Below are positions 29,571-39,365 of a stretch of DNA of 64,000 bases, in pieces. A program made the translations under genes and the position numbers. The notes under the pieces are model-generated. The model made no database searches and was not told where the DNA came from. It saw only the letters and a list, made by a program, of their open reading frames with translations. The number at the start of each line of letters is the position of its first letter. Within the stretch, counting starts at the first letter, position 1. Source of the DNA: Polynucleobacter sp. UB-Piko-W3 (GTDB lineage Bacteria > Pseudomonadota > Gammaproteobacteria > Burkholderiales > Burkholderiaceae); assembly GCF_018881635.1 (NCBI RefSeq), contig NZ_JACVPY010000002.1, positions 767,545 through 831,544 on the forward strand, given 5' to 3'.

Positions 29571-31727
29571 TTACGCTGTTTCGTCAGCAGATGGAGCCGC
29601 TTCAGCAGCGCCAGCTAGGGGAGCAATTGAGCCACCCTCTTCTGCCATTGCAGCTTTCAGTGATAAACGCAAACGACCACGCTCATCAGCAGCTAGCAAC
29701 TTCACGCGCACAACTTGACCTTCTTGCAAATAATCTTTGACTTCTTTAACGCGCTCGTTAGAGATTTCAGAGATATGCAATAAGCCATCTTTACCTGGAA
29801 GAATATTGACCAAAGCGCCGAACTCGAGCAACTTCACTACTGGGCCTTCATAGATCTTGCCTACTTCAGCTTCTGCAGTAATGCCCTCGATACGTGCTTT
29901 TGCTTCTGCCATGCCTTCAGCGCTAGTAGATGCAATGGTTACTGTGCCGTCATCTTTAATGTCGATGCTGCAACCAGTTTCTTTGGTCAAAGCTTGGATA
30001 GTTGCGCCACCCTTACCAATCACTTCACGAATCTTGTCTGGATGAATCTTGAATGAAACCATGCGTGGAGCATGTGCTGACAGTTCTGTGCGAACTGAGC
30101 CCATCGCTTCTTGCATTTTGCTCAAGATGTGCAAACGGCCTTCTTTAGCTTGCGCTAAAGCCACTTGCATAATTTCTTTAGTAATGCCTTGAACCTTAAT
30201 ATCCATCTGCAGTGCAGTAATACCATTTGCAGTACCTGCTACTTTGAAGTCCATATCGCCTAAGTGATCTTCATCACCCAAGATATCGGTCAACACAGCA
30301 AAACGATTACCATCAAGAATCAAGCCCATGGCAACGCCAGCAACGTGCGCTTTTACTGGAACACCAGCATCCATCATTGCAAGGCAACCGCCGCAAACGG
30401 AAGCCATTGAAGAGGAGCCGTTGGATTCGGTGATCTCTGAAACCACACGAATGCTGTATGCAAAATCTTCTGCACTTGGCAATACCGGAATCAATGCGCG
30501 TTTAGCCAAACGGCCGTGACCAATTTCACGACGCTTAGGACTACCTACACGACCAGTTTCGCCAGTAGCAAACGGAGGCATGTTGTAGTGGAACATGAAA
30601 CGATCGCGGTATTCACCTTCGAGCGCATCAATGATTTGCTCATCGCGTGCAGTGCCTAATGTAGCCACTACCAATGCTTGAGTTTCGCCACGAGTAAATA
30701 AAGCAGAACCGTGGGTACGTGGCAATACGCCATTACGAATTTCAATTGGACGAACGGTGCGAGTATCACGACCATCAATGCGTGGCTCACCATTCAAAAT
30801 CTGGCTACGAACAATCTTTGCCTCAATTTCAAACATGATGTCGCTGACTGCAACAGCGTCAACGTCACCCTCTTCGGCTAACTTGGCTAAAACAGTTTTA
30901 GAGATTTCTTTAAGCTTGTCTGAACGAGCACCCTTTTGACGAATCTGATAAGCCTCACGTAATGGCGCTTCAGCTAATGATGTGACCTTAGTAATAAATG
31001 GCTCATCCTTAGGAGCAGCAGTCCAATCCCACTCTGGCTTACCAGCTTCACGAACTAATTCGTTAATGGCGTTGATCGCAGTTTGCATTTGGTCGTGACC
31101 ATATACGACTGCACCTAACATCACCTCTTCAGAAAGTTGGTTTGCTTCTGACTCCACCATCAATACAGCGGCTTGAGTACCAGCTACGATCAAATCGAGT
31201 TCGCTAGTTGCTTGTTCTGTACGGGTTGGGTTTAACAGGTACTGACCATTGGCATAACCCACGCGAGCTGCGCCGACTGGGCCAGCAAAAGGAATACCAG
31301 AAATAGCCAAGGCTGCAGAAGCAGCAATCAAAGCAGGAATATCAGCAGGAACATCTGGGTTGATAGACAGCACATGCACTACCACTTGAACTTCGTTCAA
31401 AAAACCTTCTGGAAACAATGGGCGCAATGGACGATCAATCAAACGGGAGATCAATGTCTCACCTTCTGATGGGCGGCCTTCACGGCGGAAGAAGCCACCA
31501 GGGATCTTGCCTGCTGCGTAGGTCTTTTCTAAATAATCAACCGTCAAAGGGAAAAAGGATTGGCCTGGCTTCGCAGACTTAGAGGCAACTACAGTACCCA
31601 TTACTACAGTGTCATCCACGTTAACGATGACGGCACCACCAGATTGGCGAGCGATCTCACCTGTTTCCATGGTTACTTGATGGTTGCCCCACTGAAAACT
31701 CTTTACTGCTTTTTTAAACATAGTCAT
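29571..31727 (-). CDS. pnp: Polyribonucleotide nucleotidyltransferase (PNPase)
   Basis: PNPase is the phosphorolytic 3'-5' exoribonuclease of the degradosome. It has two RNase PH-like domains (about 1-220 and 305-535; [16 protein letters not shown] and [20 protein letters not shown]), followed by KH ([17 protein letters not shown]) and S1 ([19 protein letters not shown]) RNA-binding domains and a short acidic tail. I start at the ATG at 31727 because GGAGAAG lies 6 bases before it; this gives 718 residues. In E. coli, pnp represses itself after RNase III cuts its leader; a large hairpin upstream (31830-31890) would suit the same scheme. Confidence 0.95.
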   Translation of the reverse strand: MTMFKKAVKSFQWGNHQVTMETGEIARQSGGAVIVNVDDTVVMGTVVASKSAKPGQSFFPLTVDYLEKTYAAGKIPGGFFRREGRPSEGETLISRLIDRPLRPLFPEGFLNEVQVVVHVLSINPDVPADIPALIAASAALAISGIPFAGPVGAARVGYANGQYLLNPTRTEQATSELDLIVAGTQAAVLMVESEANQLSEEVMLGAVVYGHDQMQTAINAINELVREAGKPEWDWTAAPKDEPFITKVTSLAEAPLREAYQIRQKGARSDKLKEISKTVLAKLAEEGDVDAVAVSDIMFEIEAKIVRSQILNGEPRIDGRDTRTVRPIEIRNGVLPRTHGSALFTRGETQALVVATLGTARDEQIIDALEGEYRDRFMFHYNMPPFATGETGRVGSPKRREIGHGRLAKRALIPVLPSAEDFAYSIRVVSEITESNGSSSMASVCGGCLAMMDAGVPVKAHVAGVAMGLILDGNRFAVLTDILGDEDHLGDMDFKVAGTANGITALQMDIKVQGITKEIMQVALAQAKEGRLHILSKMQEAMGSVRTELSAHAPRMVSFKIHPDKIREVIGKGGATIQALTKETGCSIDIKDDGTVTIASTSAEGMAEAKARIEGITAEAEVGKIYEGPVVKLLEFGALVNILPGKDGLLHISEISNERVKEVKDYLQEGQVVRVKLLAADERGRLRLSLKAAMAEEGGSIAPLAGAAEAAPSADETA

Positions 31728-31829
31728 TCTGATCTTCTCCAAATTGTTCACGCAAAACTCACATGAGCATTGCGCTTGTCGTGGGATAAAGCAGTGTCAC
31801 GACAACACTGGAGCGATTCATGATCAAAA

Positions 31830-31890
31830 GGGATGCCATTCCAATGAGACTCTGCGGGCATTCAGAAACTCATTGGAATGACACGATCCC
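31830..31890 (-). promoter_or_regulatory. Long hairpin in the rpsO-pnp intergenic region, possible RNase III site
   Basis: A 12-base perfect inverted repeat (31837-31848 with 31869-31880) is extended by five further outer pairs (31830-31834 with 31886-31890) around a 20-base loop. It sits about 100 bases upstream of the pnp start. The position resembles the E. coli pnp leader stem that RNase III cleaves; the role here is inferred. Confidence 0.6.
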
Positions 31891-31913
31891 CTACACAAAT
31901 GATCGAAAAGCGC

Positions 31914-31978
31914 CCAAAAAACATGCCATCTGCTTAAGACTGGTTCTGTTAAGAAACAACCCTAAGAAAGATGGCATT
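31914..31978 (-). terminator. Terminator or attenuator after rpsO
   Basis: On the minus strand a 9-base stem (31969-31977 pairing with 31923-31931), extended inward by four pairs, is followed by TTTTTT (31921 down to 31916). It lies directly after the rpsO stop and should end much of the rpsO transcription before pnp. The loop is large, so termination may be partial. Confidence 0.7.
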
Positions 31979-31993
31979 GCATACCGATAAAAA

Positions 31994-32263
31994 TTACTTA
32001 CGCAGACCTAATTTGTCGATGAGTGCGCGGTAGCGATCCAAATCTTTGCCCTTGAGGTAATCCAAGAGGCGACGGCGACGTGAAACCATCTTCAACAAGC
32101 CACGACGGCTGTGATGATCTTTAGCGTTAGCCTTGAAATGGGGGGTTAATTCATTGATGCGGGCTGTTAGCAATGAAACTTGAACTTCAGGGCTACCCGT
32201 ATCATTTGCGCTGCGCGCGTTCTCTTTGACGATTTCTGCCGTCTTAATATCAGCAACTGCCAT
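31994..32263 (-). CDS. rpsO: 30S ribosomal protein S15
   Basis: S15 is a primary 16S rRNA-binding protein of the small-subunit platform. The 89 residues match the family exactly in length and in the segments [37 protein letters not shown] and [12 protein letters not shown]. The start has AAGGAG upstream. The rpsO-pnp pairing is classical. Its 5' leader holds a hairpin that could serve S15 autoregulation. Confidence 0.97.
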   Translation of the reverse strand: MAVADIKTAEIVKENARSANDTGSPEVQVSLLTARINELTPHFKANAKDHHSRRGLLKMVSRRRRLLDYLKGKDLDRYRALIDKLGLRK

Positions 32264-32282
32264 TTTTAATACTCCTTACTTG

Positions 32283-32314
32283 CGAACACTTGAGCTTTCA
32301 CCCAATTTGTGTCG
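32283..32314 (-). promoter_or_regulatory. Hairpin in the rpsO leader, candidate S15 autoregulatory element
   Basis: In the minus-strand RNA a lower stem (32309-32314 with 32283-32289, one bulge), a three-base AAA bulge (32306-32308) and an upper stem (32300-32305 with 32290-32295) close a GAAA tetraloop. Two upper pairs are G-U in the minus-strand RNA but mismatched (A-C) in the plus-strand copy, which supports a structure acting in the rpsO mRNA. It ends about 20 bases before the start codon. Confidence 0.5.
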
Positions 32315-32365
32315 TGCGCCATTAACAAAAATTAACAAAAAAGCTTTATAAATCAAAGCCCTCGA

Positions 32366-32371
32366 ATTGTA
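32366..32371 (-). promoter_or_regulatory. rpsO: Extended -10 promoter element of rpsO
   Basis: On the minus strand TGCTACAAT is an extended -10 (TGn plus TACAAT) about 100 bases upstream of the rpsO start. No good -35 lies 17 bases further up, consistent with an extended -10 promoter. This is a prediction from sequence only. Confidence 0.5.
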
Positions 32372-32464
32372 GCAGATCCAAGCATCTGAGTAATATAGGA
32401 ATAAAACCCACTTTATAGACGGCTTTTTGAAAATTATCTATATTAATCAATGACTTATATTGGT

Positions 32465-34015
32465 TTATGGGGTCATTTGAGCATTTAATTTGGCCTGACT
32501 GGGATCATGCAACTTATTTAAGGCTGCTAAATAAGCCTTAGCAGAGGCAGCAATAATGTCTGGGTCTGTACCAACACCATTCACAATGCGTCCACCTTTA
32601 GCCAAACGGACTGTTACCTCACCCTGAGATTGGGTGCCAGAGGTAATCGCATTGACTGAATAGAGCAATTGTTCTGCCCCGCTCTGAGCGATTCCTTCAA
32701 TGGCATTTAAGCTGGCATCCACTGGCCCATTGCCTTCAGCCTCTGAACTCACCTCTTTATCACCCATGCGGAACGTAACGCGTGACTTAGGGCGCTCACC
32801 TGTTTCAGAATGCTGGCTCAAAGAGATAAAGTGATAATGTTCACCCTCTTCTGCAGCTGCAGAATCAGACATGATGGCGATGATGTCTTCATCAAAAATC
32901 TCGGACTTTTGATCGGCTAAGGCTTTGAAACGAGCGAATGCTTCGTTGAGCTCCTTTTCAGCCTCAATCGTAATGCCCAATTCTTGTAAGCGTTGCTTAA
33001 AAGCATTACGACCCGATAACTTGCCCAAGACAATCTTATTGGTAGACCAGCCCACATCTTCTGCGCGCATAATTTCATAGGTCTCACGATTCTTCAAAAT
33101 ACCATCCTGGTGAATGCCAGAGGCGTGGGCAAAAGCATTGGCACCTACTACCGCTTTATTAGGCTGCACTACAAAGCCTGTAATTTGAGAAACCAATTTA
33201 GACGCCGGAACAATTTGACTTGCATCAATGCCGCACACCATATCAAAATAATCCTTACGGGTTCGCAAGGACATCACAATCTCCTCTAAGGCTGTATTAC
33301 CAGCACGCTCACCTAAGCCATTGATGGTGCACTCGATCTGACGAGCTCCACCTATTTTTACGCCTGCCAACGAATTGGCAACCGCCATACCTAAATCATT
33401 GTGGCAATGCACTGACCAGATTGCTTTATCCGAATTAGGAACGCGAGTACGTAAGGTCTTGATGAACTCACCATACAACTCTGGAGTGGCATAACCTACC
33501 GTATCCGGAATGTTAATGGTGGTAGCACCCTCATTAATAACACCTTCAACAACTCTGCACAAGAAATCCACCTCTGAGCGATAACCATCTTCTGCGGAGA
33601 ACTCAATATCATCAGCCAAATTTCGGGCAAAGCGAATGGAGCGCTTCGATTGCTCCAAGACCTCTTCGGGGGACATGCGCAATTTGACTGCCATATGCAA
33701 TGGGCTAGTTGCCAAGAATGCATGAATACGTTTGGCTTTGGCAGCTTTCAAGGCGTCAGACGCACGCGTAATATCTTTTTCATTGGCTCTTGCCAATGAA
33801 CAGACGATGGAGTCTTTAATGGCTGCAGCTACTGCAGAAATAGCCTGAAAGTCACCTTCGGAGCTAGCAGCAAATCCTGCCTCAATCACATCGACCTTAA
33901 GACGCTCTAATTGACGGGCAATTCGAACCTTTTCATCCTTGGTCATTGAAGCGCCAGGGGATTGCTCACCATCGCGTAAGGTGGTGTCAAAAATGATTAC
34001 TTTATCGCTCATCAC
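32465..34015 (-). CDS. leuA: 2-isopropylmalate synthase
   Basis: LeuA condenses 2-oxoisovalerate with acetyl-CoA in the first committed step of leucine synthesis and is feedback-inhibited by leucine. The 516 residues open with the metal/substrate motif [16 protein letters not shown], include the metal ligands [13 protein letters not shown], and then [13 protein letters not shown]. The C-terminal LeuA dimer regulatory domain (about 390-500) ends with [20 protein letters not shown]. The length fits the bacterial type. A leucine-rich leader ORF and terminator upstream imply attenuation. No leuBCD genes are nearby. Confidence 0.96.
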   Translation of the reverse strand: MMSDKVIIFDTTLRDGEQSPGASMTKDEKVRIARQLERLKVDVIEAGFAASSEGDFQAISAVAAAIKDSIVCSLARANEKDITRASDALKAAKAKRIHAFLATSPLHMAVKLRMSPEEVLEQSKRSIRFARNLADDIEFSAEDGYRSEVDFLCRVVEGVINEGATTINIPDTVGYATPELYGEFIKTLRTRVPNSDKAIWSVHCHNDLGMAVANSLAGVKIGGARQIECTINGLGERAGNTALEEIVMSLRTRKDYFDMVCGIDASQIVPASKLVSQITGFVVQPNKAVVGANAFAHASGIHQDGILKNRETYEIMRAEDVGWSTNKIVLGKLSGRNAFKQRLQELGITIEAEKELNEAFARFKALADQKSEIFDEDIIAIMSDSAAAEEGEHYHFISLSQHSETGERPKSRVTFRMGDKEVSSEAEGNGPVDASLNAIEGIAQSGAEQLLYSVNAITSGTQSQGEVTVRLAKGGRIVNGVGTDPDIIAASAKAYLAALNKLHDPSQAKLNAQMTP

Positions 34016-34064
34016 TACTCTCCAGTTTGGAATACTCTAATAATAATTAGTCAATTTGAATCTG

Positions 34065-34094
34065 AAAAACAAAAACCCCAGCAATTAGCTGGGG
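34065..34094 (-). terminator. Attenuator terminator in the leuA leader
   Basis: On the minus strand the 7-base-pair GC-rich stem CCCCAGC / GCTGGGG (34094-34088 with 34082-34076) closes a five-base loop and is followed by TTTTTGTTTTT. It lies about 50 bases before the leuA start and 40 bases after the leader-peptide stop. Its 5' arm can instead pair with 34149-34155, inside the leader ORF, giving a mutually exclusive antiterminator. It would also stop read-through from pssA. Confidence 0.85.
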
Positions 34095-34135
34095 CTGGTA
34101 TGTGGTGGTTAATGAATTATTTTGATCTCATCAAC

Positions 34136-34213
34136 TCAGGCCTTACCCGCCCCAAGCTTTAGGCTTAGTGCTAGCAGAAGGAGACCTGTTAAAGGTGAGA
34201 AATTGATCAACAT
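34136..34213 (-). CDS. leuA leader peptide (25 residues, leucine-rich)
   Basis: A 26-codon ATG-to-TGA frame lies between pssA and leuA. Nine of its 25 residues are leucine, with four in a row at residues 11-14 and more at 2, 8, 16, 18 and 20 (TGLLLLALSLKLGAGKA at the end). This is the hallmark of a ribosome-stalling leader controlling leucine synthesis. The Leu run lies just upstream of a segment (34149-34155) able to pair with the terminator's first arm, as attenuation requires. I see no Shine-Dalgarno. A TATATT box ends 7 bases before the ATG, so the peptide might be translated from a leaderless mRNA. Confidence 0.8.
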   Translation of the reverse strand: MLINFSPLTGLLLLALSLKLGAGKA

Positions 34214-34219
34214 GCAATC

Positions 34220-34225
34220 AATATA
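34220..34225 (-). promoter_or_regulatory. Possible -10 box for the leuA leader transcript
   Basis: TATATT on the minus strand, within 20 bases after the pssA stop, would place transcription start close to or at the leader ATG (34213). The -35 region is poor (TAGCTA or TTAGCT), so confidence is limited. Confidence 0.35.
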
Positions 34226-34241
34226 CCCGAAAATTCTAGAA

Positions 34242-35105
34242 TTAGCTAAAACGCCTACCGCTGAAGTGCTCCCAGGCCCAAATCACATAGCCAGAGATCG
34301 AATACACGACAAAAACTCCGAATAAGGTCAAGGGCGGATTAGAGGAGATGAGTACGAAGGTCAAAATCATCAAGACCATCACGCCAAATGGCACACGGTA
34401 GCGGACATCTAAGGCTTTGCCACTATAAAAACGAGCATTAGAGACCATGGTTAAGCCAGCATAAACTGCAATGAAGAAGGTAACCCAAGGAATAGCGGTA
34501 TCGCGCACTGGGATCTTGTTGTCATCCGCTAGCCATATAAACCCAGCCATTAAGGAGCCAGCCGCCGGACTTGGCAAGCCTTGGAAGAATTTCTTATCAA
34601 CTACTCCAGTATTCACATTGAAACGTGCCAAGCGCAAAGCAGCGCCAGCACAATAAGTAAATGCTGCTAACCAGCCCCATTTACCCAAATCTTTTAAAGC
34701 CCACTCATAAGCCACGAGAGCTGGTGCTACACCAAATGACACCATATCGGCTAGTGAGTCATATTGCTCACCAAAAGCACTTTGGGTATTGGTCATACGA
34801 GCCACTCGGCCATCCATGCCATCTAATACCAAAGAGGCAAAGATCGCAATCGCAGCAACTTCAAACTGATGGTTCATCGCATTCACGATCGCAAAGAAAC
34901 CACAAAACAAGGCCGCAGTAGTGAATGCATTCGGAAGTAAATAAATTCCCTTGCTACGCAAGCGAGGTTTTGGAGGATGCAGTTCTTCTACTTCGTAATC
35001 AACACCCTCACCTACTTCATTCGCCCAGTCATTTAGCGAGCGATCTGAGCGGGAGTGGTTTAGTCGACTACGATCGATGCGTCCACGACGGCGAAATGTT
35101 GGCAA
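34242..35105 (-). CDS. pssA: CDP-diacylglycerol-serine O-phosphatidyltransferase
   Basis: PssA makes phosphatidylserine from CDP-diacylglycerol and serine in the inner membrane. The 287 residues contain the CDP-alcohol phosphotransferase signature in full: DGRVAR, then eight residues, G, three residues, D, three residues, D (about residues 95-119). About six to eight helices follow. An unusual feature is a hydrophilic Arg-rich N-terminal extension of about 50 residues (MPTFRRRGRIDRSRLNHSRS), seen also in some Burkholderiales. The psd gene lies 26 bases upstream, giving consecutive steps to phosphatidylethanolamine. Confidence 0.93.
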   Translation of the reverse strand: MPTFRRRGRIDRSRLNHSRSDRSLNDWANEVGEGVDYEVEELHPPKPRLRSKGIYLLPNAFTTAALFCGFFAIVNAMNHQFEVAAIAIFASLVLDGMDGRVARMTNTQSAFGEQYDSLADMVSFGVAPALVAYEWALKDLGKWGWLAAFTYCAGAALRLARFNVNTGVVDKKFFQGLPSPAAGSLMAGFIWLADDNKIPVRDTAIPWVTFFIAVYAGLTMVSNARFYSGKALDVRYRVPFGVMVLMILTFVLISSNPPLTLFGVFVVYSISGYVIWAWEHFSGRRFS

Positions 35106-35131
35106 AATAGTCCTAGTAAAGAGAGATCGAA

Positions 35132-35779
35132 TTAATCTAGACCTGGCAAACGAGCCAAAGCCGTATTGGTAGCAAACACTTTATCGCCAACGCTGACTAA
35201 AGGCTGCGCAGTGAGTGGCAAATAAACATCAACCCGTGAACCAAAACGAATGAAGCCATAGCGCTCCCCCGCCTTCAAGCGATCGCCCACATGGATGTAG
35301 CAAAGAATTCGGCGCGCAATTAAACCAGCCACCTGAACCAAGGTCACTATCTGACCATTGGCATCAATCACGACAGCGTTTCGCTCATTCTCAGTAGAGG
35401 CCTTATCCAGATCCGCATTCACAAACTTGCCAGGAAAATACTGAACCTCTTTTACTAAACCATTTACAGCACTACGATTGGAGTGAACATTAAATACATT
35501 CATGAAAACGCTAATCTTGAGTGCTTCACGCCCAGCATAAGGATCATTGGTTTTTTCTACTACGACAATCCGACCATCGGCTGGAGATAGCACTAAGTCA
35601 CGACCGATTGCAGGAATACGCTGTGGATCGCGGAAAAACTGCAGAACAAAGATAAAGATAATCCAAAGTGGCCATGACCATCCAATCCCACCTAGAAAGT
35701 GGACTAATAAAGTCACGGCCCCCACTAGGGCTAAATACGGCCAACCTTCTTTTGCAATAATGGGATGTGGATACATCAT
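35132..35779 (-). CDS. psd: Phosphatidylserine decarboxylase (short, archaeal-type)
   Basis: Psd converts phosphatidylserine to phosphatidylethanolamine. It is made as a proenzyme that cuts itself to form a pyruvoyl group. The 215 residues belong to the short class (about 210-220), with membrane segments near residues 10-45 and the core [33 protein letters not shown] and the cleavage-site region [11 protein letters not shown] (serine of GSR). It lies between ilvC and pssA. Confidence 0.93.
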   Translation of the reverse strand: MMYPHPIIAKEGWPYLALVGAVTLLVHFLGGIGWSWPLWIIFIFVLQFFRDPQRIPAIGRDLVLSPADGRIVVVEKTNDPYAGREALKISVFMNVFNVHSNRSAVNGLVKEVQYFPGKFVNADLDKASTENERNAVVIDANGQIVTLVQVAGLIARRILCYIHVGDRLKAGERYGFIRFGSRVDVYLPLTAQPLVSVGDKVFATNTALARLPGLD

Positions 35780-35821
35780 CTTTGTTCTAAGCCTTTTCTT
35801 GAGCTACGATTATTGGGATGC

Positions 35822-36874
<1,053 letters not shown>

Positions 36875-36894
36875 TTAGTACATCAGTTAAAAAA

Positions 36895-37386
36895 TTAAAC
36901 CTTGAGAATGCGCTCACCACGTCCGATACCAGAACCGCCTGAGCGAACTGTTTCTAGAATTGATGCACGATCGATCGAATCAATGAAGGCATCTAACTTA
37001 GCGCCATCACCTGTTAATTCAATGGTGTAGCTCTTATCTGTCACATCAATAATGCGGCCACGGAAAATATCGGTTGTGCGCTTAAGCTCTTCGCGCTCTT
37101 TACCAACAGCTCGAACCTTAATCATCATGAGCTCACGCTCGATATGAGGGCCTTCACTTAGATCAAATACCTTCACTACTTCAACTAAGCGATTTAAATG
37201 CTTGGTAATTTGCTCGATCACATCATCAGACCCGAAGGTGACGATTGTCATGCGGGACAAAGAAGAGTCTTCAGTAGGCGCGACACTTAAAGCTTCAATG
37301 TTGTAACCACGAGCTGAGAACAGGCCCACTACTCGTGATAAAGCTCCTGGTTCATTCTCAATCAGAATGGAAATAATGTGTCGCAT
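36895..37386 (-). CDS. ilvN: Acetolactate synthase small (regulatory) subunit
   Basis: This regulatory subunit activates the catalytic subunit and confers valine feedback inhibition. The 163 residues have an N-terminal ACT domain (HIISILIENEPGALSRVVGL, with GYNIEALSVAPTED) and a C-terminal ACT-like domain ending GIGRGERILKV. It overlaps the ilvB stop by one base, implying coupled translation and balanced subunits. It could equally be named ilvH. Confidence 0.95.
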   Translation of the reverse strand: MRHIISILIENEPGALSRVVGLFSARGYNIEALSVAPTEDSSLSRMTIVTFGSDDVIEQITKHLNRLVEVVKVFDLSEGPHIERELMMIKVRAVGKEREELKRTTDIFRGRIIDVTDKSYTIELTGDGAKLDAFIDSIDRASILETVRSGGSGIGRGERILKV

Positions 37387-39173
37387 TAAAGATCCTCACT
37401 ACCCAAGAGCATTTCAGTAATACCCTTACCCGCTTGAACCATCGGCCAAACGTTTTCTTCTGGGTCAGTTTGGAAGTCCATAAACACAGTACGATCTTTC
37501 AATCTGATGGCTTCCTTGAGGGCGCCCTCCACATCTGATTTCTTCTCAATCAGCATACCAACGTGACCATAGGCTTCAGCCAACTTCACGAAGTCTGGCA
37601 AAGAATCCATGTATGAGCTGGAATAGCGCTTGTTATAGGTAAGCTCCTGCCATTGACGAACCATACCTAGGTAACGGTTATTCAATGAAACAATCTTCAC
37701 TGGTGTGTCATATTGCTTACAAGTAGAAAGCTCTTGAATACACATCTGAATAGAGCCTTCACCAGTGATCGTGAAAACATCCTGATCTGGGAATGCCTTT
37801 TTGATGCCCATGGCATATGGCAAGCCTACGCCCATGGTGCCAAGACCGCCAGAGTTAATCCAACGACGAGGCTTATCAAATTTGTAGAACTGAGCAGCCC
37901 ACATTTGATGCTGACCTACGTCAGAGGTAATGAAGGCATCACCACCGGTTAGCTCATATAGCTTTTGTACAACATATTGCGGCTTCACGATCTGTGAAGC
38001 TTCGTCGTACTTTAAGCAATCTTTTTTACGCCACTCATTAATCTGCTCCCACCACGCGGCAACTTTGTCACCGTTCTTGCGTGGACCAGCAGCCTTGAGT
38101 TGTGCGGTCATCTCCTGCAGCACCTCTTTGAGGTTACCAACAATGGGAACATCAACCTTGACGCGCTTAGAAATCACTGAAGGATCGATATCGATATGGA
38201 TGATTTTGCGTGGATGACTTGCAAAGTGAATGGTGTTACCAATCACACGGTCATCAAAACGCGCACCAATTGCAATCAACACATCGCTGTGTTGCATAGC
38301 CATATTAGCTTCATAGGTGCCGTGCATACCGAGCATGCCTACAAATTGCGGACTACTTCCCGGAAATCCACCAAGACCCATCAAGGTATTAGTCACTGGA
38401 TATCCCAGCAGATCAGCAAACTCTTTGAGCTCTGGCGCTGCATCAGCCAGAATCACACCTCCACCGGTATAGATGTAGGGACGCTGCGCCTCTTGCAGCA
38501 AACTGATTGCCTTACGGATTTGGCCACTATGCCCCTTCACTACTGGGTTATAGGAACGCATCTCCAAAGTTTCTGGATAAACGAAGGGGCCCTTAGCAGC
38601 AGAGACATCTTTTGGAATGTCGATCAATACTGGACCTGGACGACCAGTCTGAGCAATATGAAAAGCTTTCTTCAAAACCAATGGCAAATCTTTTACATCT
38701 TTTACCAAGAAGTTATGTTTAACGATTGGGCGAGTGATACCAACAGTGTCAGCCTCTTGAAATGCATCTTCACCGATGGCATAGGTTGGCACGTTACCGC
38801 TGATGATCACCATGGGGATCGAGTCGGTATAGGCAGTTGCAATGCCAGTAACCGCATTGGTTACTCCCGGACCAGATGTGACTAAAGCGACGCCAACCTT
38901 ACCGGATGCGCGCGCATAACCATCAGCTGCATGAACTGCTGCTTGCTCATGGCGAACAAGAATGTGTTCAAACTTGTCTTGTTTAAAAATTTCGTCGTAG
39001 ATAAAGAGAACGGAGCCGCCTGGGTAACCCCAAACATATTCAACTCCTTCTTTGTGCAAAGCTTGCACCAGCATCTCTGCACCAATCATTTCTGGAGGTG
39101 CTGCTACGGCATTTGGATTTGTTGAGTCTTTATTAGCTTTCGTAGCTAAAAATTCGGCGCTGCTTGTATTCAT
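37386..39173 (-). CDS. ilvB: Acetolactate synthase large (catalytic) subunit
   Basis: IlvB is the ThDP-, FAD- and Mg-dependent synthase that starts valine/isoleucine synthesis. In 595 residues the N-terminal domain has GYPGGSVLFIYDEIF and the catalytic glutamate in VRHEQAAVHAADGYARASG. The central FAD domain follows. The C-terminal ThDP domain has ITGEGSIQMCIQELST and SLNNRYLGMVRQWQ. The ThDP motif reads GEGS rather than the textbook GDGS, which I recall as normal in betaproteobacterial homologues. A Shine-Dalgarno AAGGA is 8 bases upstream. Confidence 0.96.
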   Translation of the reverse strand: MNTSSAEFLATKANKDSTNPNAVAAPPEMIGAEMLVQALHKEGVEYVWGYPGGSVLFIYDEIFKQDKFEHILVRHEQAAVHAADGYARASGKVGVALVTSGPGVTNAVTGIATAYTDSIPMVIISGNVPTYAIGEDAFQEADTVGITRPIVKHNFLVKDVKDLPLVLKKAFHIAQTGRPGPVLIDIPKDVSAAKGPFVYPETLEMRSYNPVVKGHSGQIRKAISLLQEAQRPYIYTGGGVILADAAPELKEFADLLGYPVTNTLMGLGGFPGSSPQFVGMLGMHGTYEANMAMQHSDVLIAIGARFDDRVIGNTIHFASHPRKIIHIDIDPSVISKRVKVDVPIVGNLKEVLQEMTAQLKAAGPRKNGDKVAAWWEQINEWRKKDCLKYDEASQIVKPQYVVQKLYELTGGDAFITSDVGQHQMWAAQFYKFDKPRRWINSGGLGTMGVGLPYAMGIKKAFPDQDVFTITGEGSIQMCIQELSTCKQYDTPVKIVSLNNRYLGMVRQWQELTYNKRYSSSYMDSLPDFVKLAEAYGHVGMLIEKKSDVEGALKEAIRLKDRTVFMDFQTDPEENVWPMVQAGKGITEMLLGSEDL

Positions 39174-39365
39174 TTTCTTTCGTCCTTTGCAATTTTCGGC
39201 AAAAAATTGTTTGGTCTGTTCTATCTCTTGCTTATGGCCCGAGTTCGAACGGCGCTGCTACCGGAAAAACCACTTCGTAAATGAGAATCTAGGTAGTAAG
39301 CCTTATATTCTATAGCAATCCCCTAAAATAGCCCAATTCTTACGGATTCAGGTCTAATTCATCGC
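39174..39365. promoter_or_regulatory. Divergent region between ilvB and the ECF sigma gene
   Basis: These 192 bases must carry promoters for both directions. In the ilvB direction the leader contains an AT-rich 7-base-pair hairpin (CAATTTT / AAAATTG, about 39188-39208) ending just before the ilvB Shine-Dalgarno. Further up is a GC-rich stretch (39235-39268) with a CCG-TTCGAACT-CGG dyad. No ATG-started leader peptide rich in Val, Leu or Ile was found. The T/A-rich part near 39300-39335 holds several TATA-like boxes in both orientations. Confidence 0.4.

Noticed and set aside
38196-38885. Long open frame of 229 codons on the plus strand
   Set aside because: It lies wholly antisense to ilvB, whose protein is clearly real; the composition explains the open frame.
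39232-39273. A 14-codon GTG frame in the ilvB leader containing three Val codons
   Set aside because: It has no Shine-Dalgarno, few regulatory codons and no terminator after it, so it is not a convincing attenuation peptide.
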